NCBI RefSeq assembly: GCF_902459465.1
Contig: NC_047062.1
Location: 4,094,501 to 4,158,500, forward strand
Reading direction: 5' to 3'
DNA: 64,000 bases
DNA from: Asterias rubens
Lineage: Eukaryota; Echinodermata; Asteroidea; Forcipulatida; Asteriidae
Shown: in pieces, positions 37,270 to 48,696 of the stretch
Position numbering within the stretch: the stretch's first letter is position 1
How the letters are laid out: each line of letters starts with the position of its first letter
The notes under the pieces: generated by a model
Database searches by the model: none
Told to the model about the DNA's origin: nothing
Seen by the model: the letters and a program-made list of their open reading frames with translations, nothing else
Position numbers and translations under genes: made by a program

Positions 37270-40200
37270 ATGGAGGGTGAAACCGAAAAACTTTGTAAGT
37301 TAAATCTCATTATTATGTCGATTAAACATGTGTTACAACCACACATACGACTGGGTAAGGATGTGAGCATCATTTGAAGACTAAAAATACACTAAGTAAG
37401 ATAAGTCGACCTAAATTCTGACGGGCTTACAACGTTGTTCTGTGCCAAGTCGACCTTCATGATTTTATACTGGCTGCTTCGTTCCGTGCATGTTGTGCTT
37501 GTTGAAGTTTATTTTGAATAGTGGATATTTTACCGGTGATAATGCCATAATTAATAATGCCATGGATATCCCATGGATGATTCATTACCTGCTGATTCCT
37601 TTAATTTAGTTATATTATATAAAATATAGTTTCATTTCAATTCAAGACTAATTAACAATAATAATAAATAATTAAGCAATTTCATTTTGGAAGGTGGTAG
37701 TACAGTACTCCTAGTCCTAGCTAGAACTAGTTCTCTGGTCGCCCCCTCGGACATATTAAAGGACACATAGAGCCTAATTTTGGCGAGATTAAAATTAAAA
37801 TAAAGAGAGATTTCTGATTCCAAAATTCATTGAACAATGATTGAAAACCATCATCGTTTAACGCAGAAGAGATATAAACGTACCTATGAGGTTACGGGAG
37901 ACGATAGCCGGACCAAACCGAAATAGTTCTAGGAGTAGTAGTATCGCAGCGTCATACGTTATCGACCATCATAATATGTTTTCGGTATCCAATTTTGATT
38001 CCCGTTCACCGCGAAATTGTGCAAGCTGCACCAGTGACAGAAGCTATGCAGTTTATTCACGGTCTGTATTTTCATCAGGCTTAATCATGCTGAGAATAAA
38101 GTTTCCTGTCGTTGGTTATGCTCAAACATTTATAAAGTGATTGATTTTTGGTACTAATCACTAGTGCATTATTATGCCAACATTCAAATGAGTCAAAGAA
38201 ACATCATCCAACCTCGAAAGTTCAAAACAAAATTACTATCTGCTAGATTGAGTTTCATTCTGCTTTAGTCACTAGATGGATCACGTGAGGTGGTTACTAT
38301 TTGGGATTCTATGGTGTGCAAATGTGGGGAAAATATTAAAATATTTTAAGTGAAAATGACAACAATTTTTTTTATTTATATACTGCATATAACTGTTATA
38401 AATTCCGATAAGCGTAATAAATATTAAGTCTACATTAAAGAGAAAATATCATTAGATTGGTTTCTTATCTCCTGAAACAAGACATTACTGGTCTGAAATG
38501 GGGGAAAACGGATTGTTATGAAGTGTAATAATAATAATAATAATAATAACCGTATTTATAACGCGCCTTTTGCCAAAGGATACAAAGCGCCAGGTATTAT
38601 TACTGCAAGGAGTGGGGTGAATTTTTGAGATATAAGACCTAATCCTTAAGCGCCATGTAATGGTTTACAAGGTGCTGTGGCGCAATATGCTGCCAATCCA
38701 GCCAGGAACACCGGGGCGAACCCCTTCTCTTTTTCGATAAGTGCACTGGGTTCTTTTACATGCGTTTTACACAATACATGGGACCAACGGCTTTACGTCC
38801 CATCCGAAGGACGAAGCAATGGTTATGTGTCTTGCTTAAGGACACAAGTGTCACGGCTGGGGAATCGAACCCACACTCTGCTGATCAGAAACACCAGAGT
38901 TTGAATTCGGTGCTCTTAACCGCTCGGCCACGACACTCCCATGTGAGTGCATCAAGAGGGGGGGGGGGGGTGTTTTACTTTCATGCCTTATGATATCTCT
39001 GGATTCTAATATAGTAGCCATAATGCCTTAGGACAAAAATGTAATTAAATTTGTTAAGTAGCAATTGAATAATATTTTTGATTTATTTTGCACGCCATAC
39101 TAGCTTCTAAATATTCAATACAATACCAACCAATGAAAGGTGTGAAAACATGACGTTGCTTCAATGTCGTGCATACATAAGCACTGTTAATGGCGGACTG
39201 TCTCTCGCAACGTAAAACCAAACTTTAAAAATTTCAACACATCATGAAGTGAAAGTTTTGTTGTTAAAAAATTGGATAGATGATTTGAAAAAAAATATTT
39301 AGTTTTTGATTGTGAACAATTTTCCTGTTATCCTACAGGTGAAGTGACGTAGTTTGCGAGAAAGAAGTAATTTTCCACAAATTTGATTTTGAGACCTCAG
39401 ATTTAGAATTGAGTTCTCGAAATCAAGCATCTGATGGGCACACAACTTCGTGTGATCATGGTGGGACCATGGTGTTTTTTCTTTCATTAATATCTCGCAT
39501 CTTTGACGACCGATCGAGCTCAAATTTTCACATGTTTGTTATTTTATGCATATATTGAGATACACCAAGAGAGAAGACTGGTCTTTGACAATTATCAATA
39601 GTGTCCATTGTCTTTAAACGAAATAAAAAATATAACAAATAAATTAATTTTGGTATATAAACCTAAAATGAGTAATTTTTAGATGACCTTCTGGTTTAAA
39701 TTCAATTGGTGTTTATTTTTTTTATTGCAGCAACTGTAGTTGAATCTACCATGGATAGTACCTATCATACCAATACAACCTCTCCTGTACCAGGAATCCC
39801 GGATGCTCCTGTACCAGGAATCCCAGATGCTGCAACCGACTCCTTCGCTGTTGAACAGTTAGTTCTATCTTCAGTAAAAAAGAAAGACTCACCCACAGTT
39901 GAGATACTACCTACTAGTACACCCACAGCTGAACTGACGGTTACAATTGAATCGATAGAAACGTCCACGGTTGAGCTAGGGTCTACAAACACACAAACCA
40001 CTGCTGAGCTTAAAGACATGCCCAAAGATGGGGTAACGGACACGGCTATAGTTGAGCTTACAGACACACCAGCGGATGAGTTCATAGATATAAGCAGCAC
40101 ACCAGTAGCTGGTCTAGTAGACAGAACAGTAGAGGAGCAGATAGAAACATCCATAGTTGAGGTAATACATATAGACACACCAACCACGGTAGAGCAGAAA

Positions 40201-43200
40201 CAAACACCGATTGTTGAGCAGAAAGACACAATCACAGTTGAGCTGATGGACACAACTGACGAAGCAGCAGTGGAACAGATAGACAAATCCACAGATGCAA
40301 TAAACACACCATCCACAATAGAGCAGAAACATGAACACGAACCCACAGTTGAACATCTAGGCACTACGTCCAGTATTGAGATCGTTGAAATTGGTCACGA
40401 GACGACACTGTTCGACACTGTGGAGACCATCGTAAGAGAGGAAGGTCAAACTGTGGAAGACAACACTGACCTCATCCCACAGGAGTCTAAGACCGATGTG
40501 GGAGATCAAGAAGTCGCTGACCAAGAGACCTTTATTGTTATTGTCGGGTCGTCTCAGCGCCAGCAACCCAAGCTTGTCGACTCCAGAGGATACTCTTACA
40601 CTAAGCACACCAATAACAAGGACGGCACTATCACATGGAGGTGAGCAGGAATAATATTCTTTATATAATAAATGGAGCAAGTATTAACAGCCAGTAAATG
40701 TAAACACCCAACAGAATTGAAACATTAAATTTTTATTGAAGATTAAATTATTATGCAGAGAGGTATACTTCTGTCATCCTGTCCTGAGTTACTGGCCTTC
40801 CACAGCAAATTACTGCCCTTGGGCCTGTGGTCCAGCAGTGTATTAGAGTAATTCCCTTGGAGTTCACTGGCCCAACACTAAAATCACTGGCTTTGGGCTT
40901 GTGGTCAAGTGAACTGTAAGTTTGTAGCTGGTTTATAGCAGATAGTTGCTCAACATTTTTTCTGATGCGGGTGCAAAATAAGAGTTTTAGAAAAAATGAT
41001 TGATGTGCCATTGTTAACCCCATCAAGGAACAAGCACACAAACAGTACAAACAAACTTTTTAAAAGTTTCTTCTTTAAAGCACAAATTCCAAGGTCTTGT
41101 TTATTTAATCATCAGTTGAGAAATTGTTGTTTTGTAAACTCTCCCCAGATGTTCCGTTCGGAACACCCGCATGTTTTGTGGGACAACAGTAAAGCAGTTT
41201 GGTGACAAGTTTGTGCAGGGGAGTCGGGACCACTGCCACCCTGGTCTTCCAGGGGAACATATCTCGGCACAGATCAGGTCACAGGTCAAACAGAAGGCCC
41301 AAGCCCGGGTATTTCAACCTGCCCGCCAAATCGTTGATGAAGTACTGATCTGCAACGTTGATAATATCCCTTATGCGTCGCTACCCAATCCACGCAACCT
41401 GACCCGGTTAGCCAATCGGTCTCGAAAAAGACAGAAGGATGAACAGTCAGATACCAAACGTAAGTGAGAGTGCAGTTCAAGAAAGCTTTATTTTTCTTTT
41501 CATTATGATCTTGCAACTTTGGCGACCAACTAAGCTCAAATTTTTACTGGTTTGTTATTTTGTGCACATGTTGAGATACACCAAGTGAGAAAACTGGTCT
41601 TTGACAATTACCAATTATGTCCAATGTTATTAATGTTGTTCCTGCAGGAGGGAGGTCTAACAAGCGTCACGGGCATAAACGCCACAGAAATAGATCCAGC
41701 AGCAGTAGCAGTTCGTCATCGCGGAGTCGAGGTAGGAGTAGACGTCGAAAGAAGCACAAACGACATCGATCTTACACCAGTTCATCCTCTTCCTCATTTT
41801 CCTCCTCAAGTGATTCATCGGAATCAGACAGCTCATCAAGCAGAGGTAAAAAAATCACGAGCTTATTATTCTGGTGGGATTCGATCCCCTGACTTTTGCA
41901 ACTCTAGAGCAGAGGTAACTTATATATCTTGGTCTAATTGTTTGAAAATGTTAATTTTATTTTACCCATGTACACCGGTGTGTGTTAGCACGGTAAACTC
42001 GGTACTTTCCAGAGCTCTGTGACAAAAATCACAGGCCTATTACTCGTGAGGGATTACACCAACGACCTTTGCAATTCTAGAGCAGTATCTTGCTAACTAG
42101 ACCACCGATATTGCCCGGAAGCTAAAGGCAGTTCGAATCCTGTATTTAGCAGCAGGTACCGCATGGATGTAATAGATGGAGAAATCTTTTTTGAAAATGC
42201 TCATTATGTCTAAAAGCATGTTAGTTTATTTTTGAGTGTGTGAATGTAACTTCATTCGAACATTAAGCTGGTTGTGAATTGTGATTCATTAAAGACAGAG
42301 GACACTAATGACTATTGGTAATTGTCAAAGACTAGCCTTCACAGCTGGTGTATCTCAACATATGCTTAAAATAACAAACCTGTTAAAACTTGAGCTCAAT
42401 CGGTCGTTGAAGTTGCGAGATGATAATGAAAGAAAAAACACCCTTGTCACACCAAGTTGTGTGCTTTCAGATGCTTGATTTCAAGACCTCAAATTCTAAA
42501 TCTGAGGTCTCTAAATCAAATTCGTTGAAAATTACTTCTTTCTCGAAAACTACATTACTTCAGAGGGAGCCATTTCTCACAATGTTTTATACTGTTAACC
42601 TCTCCCTATTTATGAAAGGTTTTATGCTAATAATTATATTGAGTAATTACCAATTGTGTCCACTGCCTTGAATACATCATAAAGACACATTTATAATAAT
42701 ACATGTTTGAAATCTGGGCCACTCAAAGTTTCTTGGAGGAAGGCTACTTTACAAAAAGCTGCAAGGCCTGCACACGTAAGCAATTGTACTTTGTTCAACC
42801 GAAAAAGTAGTTTCAGGAGGTTTTCTCAACATGTATTAAACTTCTTTTCATAGAGAGAAAAAGACACAAGAAGAAAAAAAGAAAGGCATCCACATCAAAG
42901 AGAAGACACAAGGTAATAATAAAATAATTTTAAGTATAATAAAACACCCCCGGCATTTCCAACATTCGTCCAAGAAGCATCTCTTATTTCGGGGTTAACA
43001 AAAGCTTGAAATAAGGAAACTTAAAGAAAAGTGGAGATACAAAGGGAATAATTCTATACTGAAAACATTCACAAAGGTAGTATCAAACTGTGTTTTAGTT
43101 GTAACAAGATGTAACAGCAATAGTGTCATCTTTCCAGGTGAAAAAAAATGAGCAAGAAATAAGAAGGTAAATTGAAGAGCCAAAGGGCAAAATTCTGTGC

Positions 43201-44020
43201 TGAGAGAAACTGAATAGACAGTCATCTGTATTTGTTTTTTTGTTTTTCTATCAAGATAGGACAAAACACAAAGTATCTTTAAACCATCAGTTATCAGAGT
43301 TTGTTGGTTTTTTGGGGGGTGGGAAAGTTCTGGCTGATGATACAGCACATAAATCTGTTAAGTAAGTCTTGTGTCAAACAACTCATTAACTACTGCTATC
43401 GTTTATGCTTAATTTCACCTTAAAGAAACACAAGAGGAAGTCGAGCAAAAGGAAGAGTAACAGTGAGAAGATGTCAGGTCTTAGCCAACTTTCAAAGGTA
43501 AACATAAGACAGGCGTGTAATTTCTCACAGTCTTTGCTGATTCCAGGATTTTCTGAAAGTTTTCTTGAGCCTTTAAGTTTTCTTGAAAGAAGTGAAGCTA
43601 TCATTAGGGAGAGATAGATAGTCCACATTGTGTCAAAACCATTGTAGTTTTTAGATGTAGTATGTCTAGTGGTGAACTTAGTAATAGAATAAGGGCCCAA
43701 AAGCAATTTTGGGGACATTTTAAAATTGTTGTCACTTGTGCATCCCTGAAGTCTTTCAAAGCTTAACCAGTGCTTGTAATGAACATTTTGTACTAACCTG
43801 ACTCTTAAACTCTCAAGAAATTTCGTTGGTGTGTAAATACAGCGGTGCCCTGAGCATGTGCAAGCTAACAATTTCCCCAAAACTTTTACTTGTACATGAT
43901 TGCTTGCAGTACTTGAAAGAACATCAGACTTTGAAAGTAGCGAAGAAAACCAAGAATGCTGCGAAGAAAAAAAAGGAAGCTGAAGATTCGAGTCAAGTCA
44001 AGCAGGAGATGAGAAAATAA
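37270..44020 (+). CDS. FLYWCH zinc-finger protein with acidic N-terminus, RS domain and lysine-rich tail
   Basis: Seven exons: 37270-37294, 39731-40640, 41149-41459, 41648-41845, 42854-42912, 43426-43497 and 43910-44020 (TAA), giving 561 aa in phase. The tiny first exon rests on an ATG just after an in-frame TAA (37258), a perfect GTAAGT donor and matching phase; if it is wrong, translation would start at the ATG at 39751 (ACCATGG). Residues 1-270 are Thr/Glu/Val-rich, acidic and loosely repetitive (VEQ, DTPxVE). Residues about 292-342 are a FLYWCH finger: RGYSYTKH, TITWRC, Cys313, Cys322 and the His340-x-His342 pair. Residues 416-481 are an Arg/Ser domain with Ser runs; 482-561 are very Lys/Arg-rich. 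FLYWCH fingers bind DNA or protein partners; RS domains are typical of splicing and nuclear-speckle proteins, so a nuclear role is inferred. The specific function is unknown. Confidence 0.85.
38526..38938 (-). mobile_element. Full-length type 2 tRNA-derived SINE, inverted
   Basis: Read on the minus strand: tRNA-like head GTCGTGGCCGAGCGGTTAAG with box B GGGTTCGATTCCCC, then GACACTTGTGTCCTTAAGCAAG, GGATGGGACGTAAAGCCGTT, AAGAACCCAGTGCACTTATC and GTGTTCCTGGCTGGATTGGC, ending in ATAAATACGG and ATT repeats. About 410 bp and the best reference copy for the other fragments. Located in intron 1 of the FLYWCH gene. Confidence 0.8.
39335..39617. mobile_element. MITE family A copy, left part truncated
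   Basis: Ends CAATAGTGTCCATTGTCTTTAA; the core GAGACCTCAGATTTAGAATTGAG is palindromic. It lies about 110 bp before exon 2 of the FLYWCH gene. Confidence 0.8.
41500..41640. repeat. Right half of a MITE family A element
   Basis: From CTTTTCATTATGATCTTGCAAC to CAATTATGTCCAATGTTATTAATG; no matching left half. It forms most of the 188-bp intron between FLYWCH exons 3 and 4, running to within about 10 bp of the acceptor. Confidence 0.75.
41862..42145 (-). mobile_element. Type 1 SINE copies, inverted
   Basis: 42000-42120 reversed has GGTGGTCTAGTTAGCAAGATACTGCTCTAGA and a decayed box B. A fragment at 41864-41915 (GGTGGGATTCGATCCCCTGA) repeats the head. Located in an intron of the FLYWCH gene. Confidence 0.65.
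42289..42675. mobile_element. MITE family A copy
   Basis: Left TTAA-AGACAGAGGACACTAATG, right CAATTGTGTCCACTGCCTTGAA (terminal TTAA mutated). Core AAATTCTAAATCTGAGGTCTC. Located in a FLYWCH-gene intron. Confidence 0.85.
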
Positions 44021-44404
44021 CTTGACTGCTATGTAAGTAGCATTTATGTAACCTGTTTCCCCCAAAGAGGAGGGAAAGTTTGATAATAGTTATGGTCATA
44101 TAAACCTAAGGTCAAAGTTGAATTTTTGGTATGATCTGATGTAGTACGGCCAGTAGGTGATGAGATTGTGCCTTTGATGATACAAGCTTGGAATCTGGTG
44201 CACAGTCGGTGTGTGTCATGGGAACGATGTATTGCTATTGGGCCATTGCAGATTTCTCCTTTGAAAAAAATATGGATTGTACGGCAAGTAATGGCCACCA
44301 TTTTGAAAAATCTGAAAATTATGACAACTTTGTATGGCAGTTTCAGTTTATATGGCTTCTGACTGACACCCCCTGAACAAATTAATAGGAAAACCGCAAG
44401 CCTG

Positions 44405-44480
44405 CCATCTAAAGGCTTGATCGTTCAGTTGGTATAGCGCTGGTATGTTGATAGGAAGGTTACAGTATTCAAATTCCTTG
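44405..44480 (+). repeat. Decayed tRNA-like sequence
   Basis: TTGATCGTTCAGTTGGTATAGCGCTGG looks like a tRNA box A, and TACAGTATTCAAATTCC a decayed box B. Probably an old SINE head in the 3' untranslated region of the FLYWCH gene. Confidence 0.4.
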
Positions 44481-44506
44481 TTTGTCAATTTGTCTTTCTT
44501 CACCCC

Positions 44507-44512
44507 AATAAA
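44507..44512 (+). promoter_or_regulatory. Candidate poly(A) signal of the FLYWCH gene
   Basis: AATAAA about 490 bp after the stop codon, the first canonical hexamer downstream. The true cleavage site cannot be read from sequence. Confidence 0.4.
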
Positions 44513-44563
44513 TGAATGAAAATTTACCCAGCCAATTTTGTCCTTTTTTGTTTATTACTTGAT

Positions 44564-44912
44564 TTAAAGGCAGTGGACACTATTGGTAATTACTCAAAAT
44601 AATTATTAGCATAAAACCTTACTCGGTAACGAGTAATTGGGAGAGGTTGATAGTATAAAACATTGTGAGAAATGGCTCCCTCTGAAGTAATGTATTGAGA
44701 CCTCAGAATTAGATTTTGAGGTCTCGAAATCAAGCATCATAAAGCACACAACTTCGTGTGACAAGGGTGTTTTTTCTTCCATCATTATCTCGCAACTTTG
44801 ACGACCAATTGAGCTCAGATGTTCACAGGTTTGTTATTTAATGCCTATGTTGAGATACACCAAGTGAGAAGACTGGCCTTTGACAATTACCAATAGTGTC
44901 CAGTGTCTTTAA
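44564..44912. mobile_element. MITE family A copy, complete
   Basis: TTAA-bounded with AGGCAGTGGACACTATTGG and CCAATAGTGTCCAGTGTCTT ends. A small deletion lies between CCCTCTGAAGTAATG and the GAGACCTCA core. Confidence 0.88.
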
Positions 44913-45179
44913 AAGAGACTCTGCATGATAGACAAGTTATACTTTGTTTTTTTTTTTATAAAGGAAAGTTGATTTGAAGAACATCTGGAGATCAAGAGAT
45001 TACAAGAAGTAGAGGAACCTTGAAGCTGCACTTGATTTAATAATGCAAAGAATTTTGTAGATATGTGACAAGGTCTAATTGTTAAACAGCCCTTGCTGGT
45101 TCAGAGAACATTTTCTGGGTCTCTTTTGTCCCCCTTTTTCGGTAGTTGTACCATCATGTTTGTTTTTTTTAATTTTGGT

Positions 45180-45425
45180 TTTTACCCTGACATCGATTTG
45201 TGTTAACACTGTATACTTTCCGAACTTCTGTGAAAAAAATCATAGGCATATTACTCGGGTGGGATTGGAACCACCTTGCAACTCTAGAGTAGTATCTTAC
45301 CAACAAGACCACCTAGTTTGCCCGTTTTTTTTTACACCAGAGTAATGCCTGTTATTTTGTTCAAAGAACTCGTGGAAAGCACTGCATACACAGTACTAAC
45401 ACACATCAGTGTTAGGGTAAAATCC
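45180..45425 (-). mobile_element. Type 1 SINE, inverted
   Basis: Reversed head GGTGGTCTTGTTGGTAAGATACTACTCTAGAG with box B GGTTCCAATCCCAC and the downstream AACACTGTATACTTTCC-type body; a second SINE-like piece follows at 45345-45425. Confidence 0.65.
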
Positions 45426-45731
45426 AAATTAATTTTTTGTATCCCTGATACAAATTTAACATCTTTTTTTTATTTTTTATTAATTGGTTTATTGTTAAAA
45501 ACACATTGCAGCCACAGGCTGAATTACATGCAATTTACAAAGTAGAAAAATACAATATTAAAACTCGGGCAGTCTGAGATAAAATTTTACAAGCAAGCAC
45601 ACTTAGACTCACGATCCTTAAAAGAAGATAATGGAGAAAAAAACTAAATAGATTTGGGTGAACCTCCAAAATATTGATTGGTTGATACAATACTAGACCT
45701 ATTTAAACAATAATGTTTGTTTGTGATATAC

Positions 45732-46117
45732 TTAAAGGCAGTGGACACTATTGGTAATTGCTCAAAATATTTATTAGCATGAAACCTTTCTTGGTGACGA
45801 GTAATGGGGAGAGGTTGATGGTATAAAACATTGTGAGAAACGGCTCCCTCTGAAGTGCCATAGTTTTTGAGAAAGAAGTAATTTTCCACGAATTTGATTT
45901 CAAGACCTCGGATTTAGAACTTGAGGTCTCGAAATCAACCATCTAAACGCACACAACTTCGTGTGACAAGGGTTATTTTTCTTTCATTATTACCTCGCAA
46001 CTTCGATGACCGATTGAGCTCAAATTTTCACAGGTTTGTTATTTTATGCATATGTTGAGATACACCAACTGTGAAGGCTAGTCTTTGACAATTACCAATA
46101 GTGTCCACTGCCTTTAA
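45732..46117. mobile_element. MITE family A copy, complete (best reference copy)
   Basis: TTAA at both ends, AGGCAGTGGACACTATTGG and CCAATAGTGTCCACTGCCT; uninterrupted palindrome around TTTAGAACTTGAGGTCTC. Confidence 0.92.
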
Positions 46118-46169
46118 TGTATAGCCATCAAGCTAAATCAATCACAAGAACTTCCTCTGCACTCAACCG

Positions 46170-46310
46170 TTTACTTGTTGGTGTAGATAAGCAATAGCAG
46201 TGTTTTGCAAAGGACATGTGTGTCATGACTGGGATTCGAACCCACACCCAGATAACAAAACTTAGGCATCAGAAATTGAGTCCGATGTGCTAGACCATTG
46301 GCTGGGGATT
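46170..46310 (-). mobile_element. Type 2 SINE head fragment, inverted
   Basis: Reversed GGTTCGAATCCCAGTCATGAC and nearby blocks match the tRNA-like head with decay. Confidence 0.5.
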
Positions 46311-46915
46311 TAAACAAAAATGTATTGTGGAAATATTTAACTGGATGGAGCAGTAAATGTTGCAGTGGTTTTAGGGTCCATATTAAGCTGACTGATATAT
46401 CTTTTGATGAATTAAGATACTCCTTTTAAATTCTTAATTTAATGATTTTGTGGGTTTTTTAATGAATATTTAGGGTAAAAAAAATATATTTTATGTTTAA
46501 TTTTCCACAACTTTGAAAGCAAGAATCTTTGTATTAAAACATGCAAATATACGATATAAAAGGAACCAAGCATCAGCCCAATAAAAATATATTTGTTTTC
46601 TGTGAGTTTGTTGTTTTCTCAAGAAGTAGAAACTGCATTTGTTTGGAGAACAACCTTAAGAGGGACTTAAATTGTATCTTTCTTTTAGATATGTTTGCTG
46701 TTAAATCAGCATGACTTTTACAAAAAACAAACAATGTCCCTACCGTTAATTCTCTCAAACACCTTTTTTTTCCTTTTCTGTTTTTAGATGATATTGCTTT
46801 TGTTTGTTTAAAGTGTATAATAAAAATTCAATGTAAGTTAACTTTACTAAAAAATGTTGTGTTTGTGTAACCTTTCTTTTGCCGCATTCCAAAAGAGATC
46901 TTTCTCGTTGTGCAG

Positions 46916-46919
46916 CCAT

Positions 46920-46957
<38 letters not shown>

Positions 46958-46985
46958 TACAATCATACAATCAATCAATCAGAAA
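46916..46985. repeat. (CAAT)n simple repeat
   Basis: CAATCAATCAATC-type run with a few CATACAATC interruptions. Confidence 0.95.
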
Positions 46986-48210
46986 ACATTTTGTAGCGCC
47001 AAAATAGACAGAAATTGTTTAAAGGCGCCAAAGACAAGTTACATGAAATCAATTACAATATACTTGTTGAGAAAACAACATTTGAGCAGCTAGTGGGAGT
47101 ATCCGTGATTTGGAAAAGTGTTCCATTCTTTTGGTCTATCTACGAAATGAATGAAACTCGGACCGATGTTTGAAGAGAAAAGTAGTGTTCTCTTTGGAAA
47201 TAAGTAAATTCAAGACATTAGTTGGGTTCATATGATCACTCCACATGGGAAGGGGGAGGAGGTAATAAGTTGCCATCTGAAGGTACAATGATCATACCTG
47301 GGGCAGATTTCACAAAAAGCTAAGATTTATTTAACTGCAAATCAATCGCAGTTTCAAAGTAAAGTGTGATGTTACAATACAAATCACTATACTGACAAGT
47401 TATACCCCTGGGTGAAGAGAAGCAAATTATAGTAAAGTATCTTGCTCAAGGACACAAGTGTCACGACCGATGACACTTGTGATGAATTTTATTGACGGAT
47501 TGCACTAAGCGTCATCGTCCGCCATGTTTGATAAAACGTGCACGCGTGCGAGGCTCATCATTGGCTAAGAGCTGTGCGTAGCACGTACACGTGTGCACTT
47601 TTGCTTATTAGTTATTGTTTATAAATCAAATATGGCGGATGATGACTCTTATGGGCGGCCAAAAGGGCCAAAAGCTAAATAAAATAAAAACTAACTATAT
47701 TTTTTAAAACTAACATAAAAAACGAAAATTAAAGAACAATTACAATTAATTAAAGATAAACAATAATACCAATAATAAGCAAACGAAATTTATGTGTAAA
47801 TCGTAAATACAGAGCACAAAAAGTTTAAAATGAACAAAATAACAATAAAATAAAAAACAGCATATTGTTAATTTAGATTATAAAGGGAAAAGATGAACAA
47901 TTAGTCAAAACTTGAAATAATATGAAAAAATATTAATCCACTAGAAAAAAATATTACACTAAATATAAAAAAAGGTTATAATAAAAACATGTTTGTCCCT
48001 TTAAAAATAAATACACGAAATGTTTTTAAATTAACAGTAAAAGAAAACTATCAAAAAAAATGCATTAGAAAAAAAAAGACACTAAATTAAAAAAAATCAC
48101 TAATAATAAAAGAAATGTTTGTCCCTTAAAATTAATTACACGAAATGTTTTTAAATTAACAAGAAAAAAAACTATCCAAAAAAATCATCCTTAAGAAAAA
48201 AAATTCACTA

Positions 48211-48384
48211 CGCCAATATAGTAATATGTGGGGACTCTCAAATGATTACAAACGGCCAAACACTAGACTTATAACGAGAGGAACAACTTTAATGTGACGA
48301 CAAAACGTACACGGTGAAAGAAGATGGCGTAGCCAATGTTTACAATATAACTGGACGCATGAGGGCGCTATACCATAACTGGCG
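48211..48384 (-). repeat. 3' LTR (174 bp)
   Basis: The second copy of the terminal repeat, downstream of gag-pol on the element's strand and next to host triplet cta at 48208-48210. No difference from the 5' LTR was found on direct reading. Confidence 0.92.
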
Positions 48385-48390
48385 CGACTA

Positions 48391-48404
48391 CTTCTTTTTC
48401 TTCT
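48391..48404 (-). other. Polypurine tract of the LTR element
   Basis: Minus strand AGAAGAAAAAGAAG, six bases before the 3' LTR as bounded here. This is the expected plus-strand primer for reverse transcription. The 6-base gap (TAGTCG) is unusual, as tracts normally abut the LTR. Confidence 0.65.
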
Positions 48405-48696
48405 ATTCTATGGAAAAACAATACATAAGTACAAGGCCGAGCATCTACATGTACTGTACATGCAGAAAAAAAGGCAATGTGACCTGTGGGAAGCAAACAA
48501 GTTACAGTCATTGTTCAAAAACGCTGTCTCGCGTACAATGAGTTAGTGATCAGCTGTCAAAGAACGAGGGAAAAAAATGAAGAGCAAAAAACTGAGGCTG
48601 TCATAGGGGTGGACTACCCTCGAGCCTAAAAGCATGGGGATTATTCTGCCCCGTAAAACAAAAGCAAAAACACTATAACGAAGTGAGGTTCGGGAA

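Larger units (their letters stand above)
44913..47493. other. Gene-free stretch with repeats
   Basis: Holds the SINE at 45180, MITE at 45732, SINE remnants at 46170-46310 and 47400-47470, and a CAAT/AATC run. The remainder is AT-rich, without recognisable exons. Confidence 0.5.

Noticed and set aside
39765-40364. 199-codon open frame on the minus strand
   Set aside because: Antisense shadow of the Thr/Glu-rich FLYWCH-gene exon; the sense strand has matching splice sites and domain logic.
43386-43880. 164-codon minus-strand frame
   Set aside because: Lies over introns and one exon of the FLYWCH gene on the opposite strand, with no recognisable domain.
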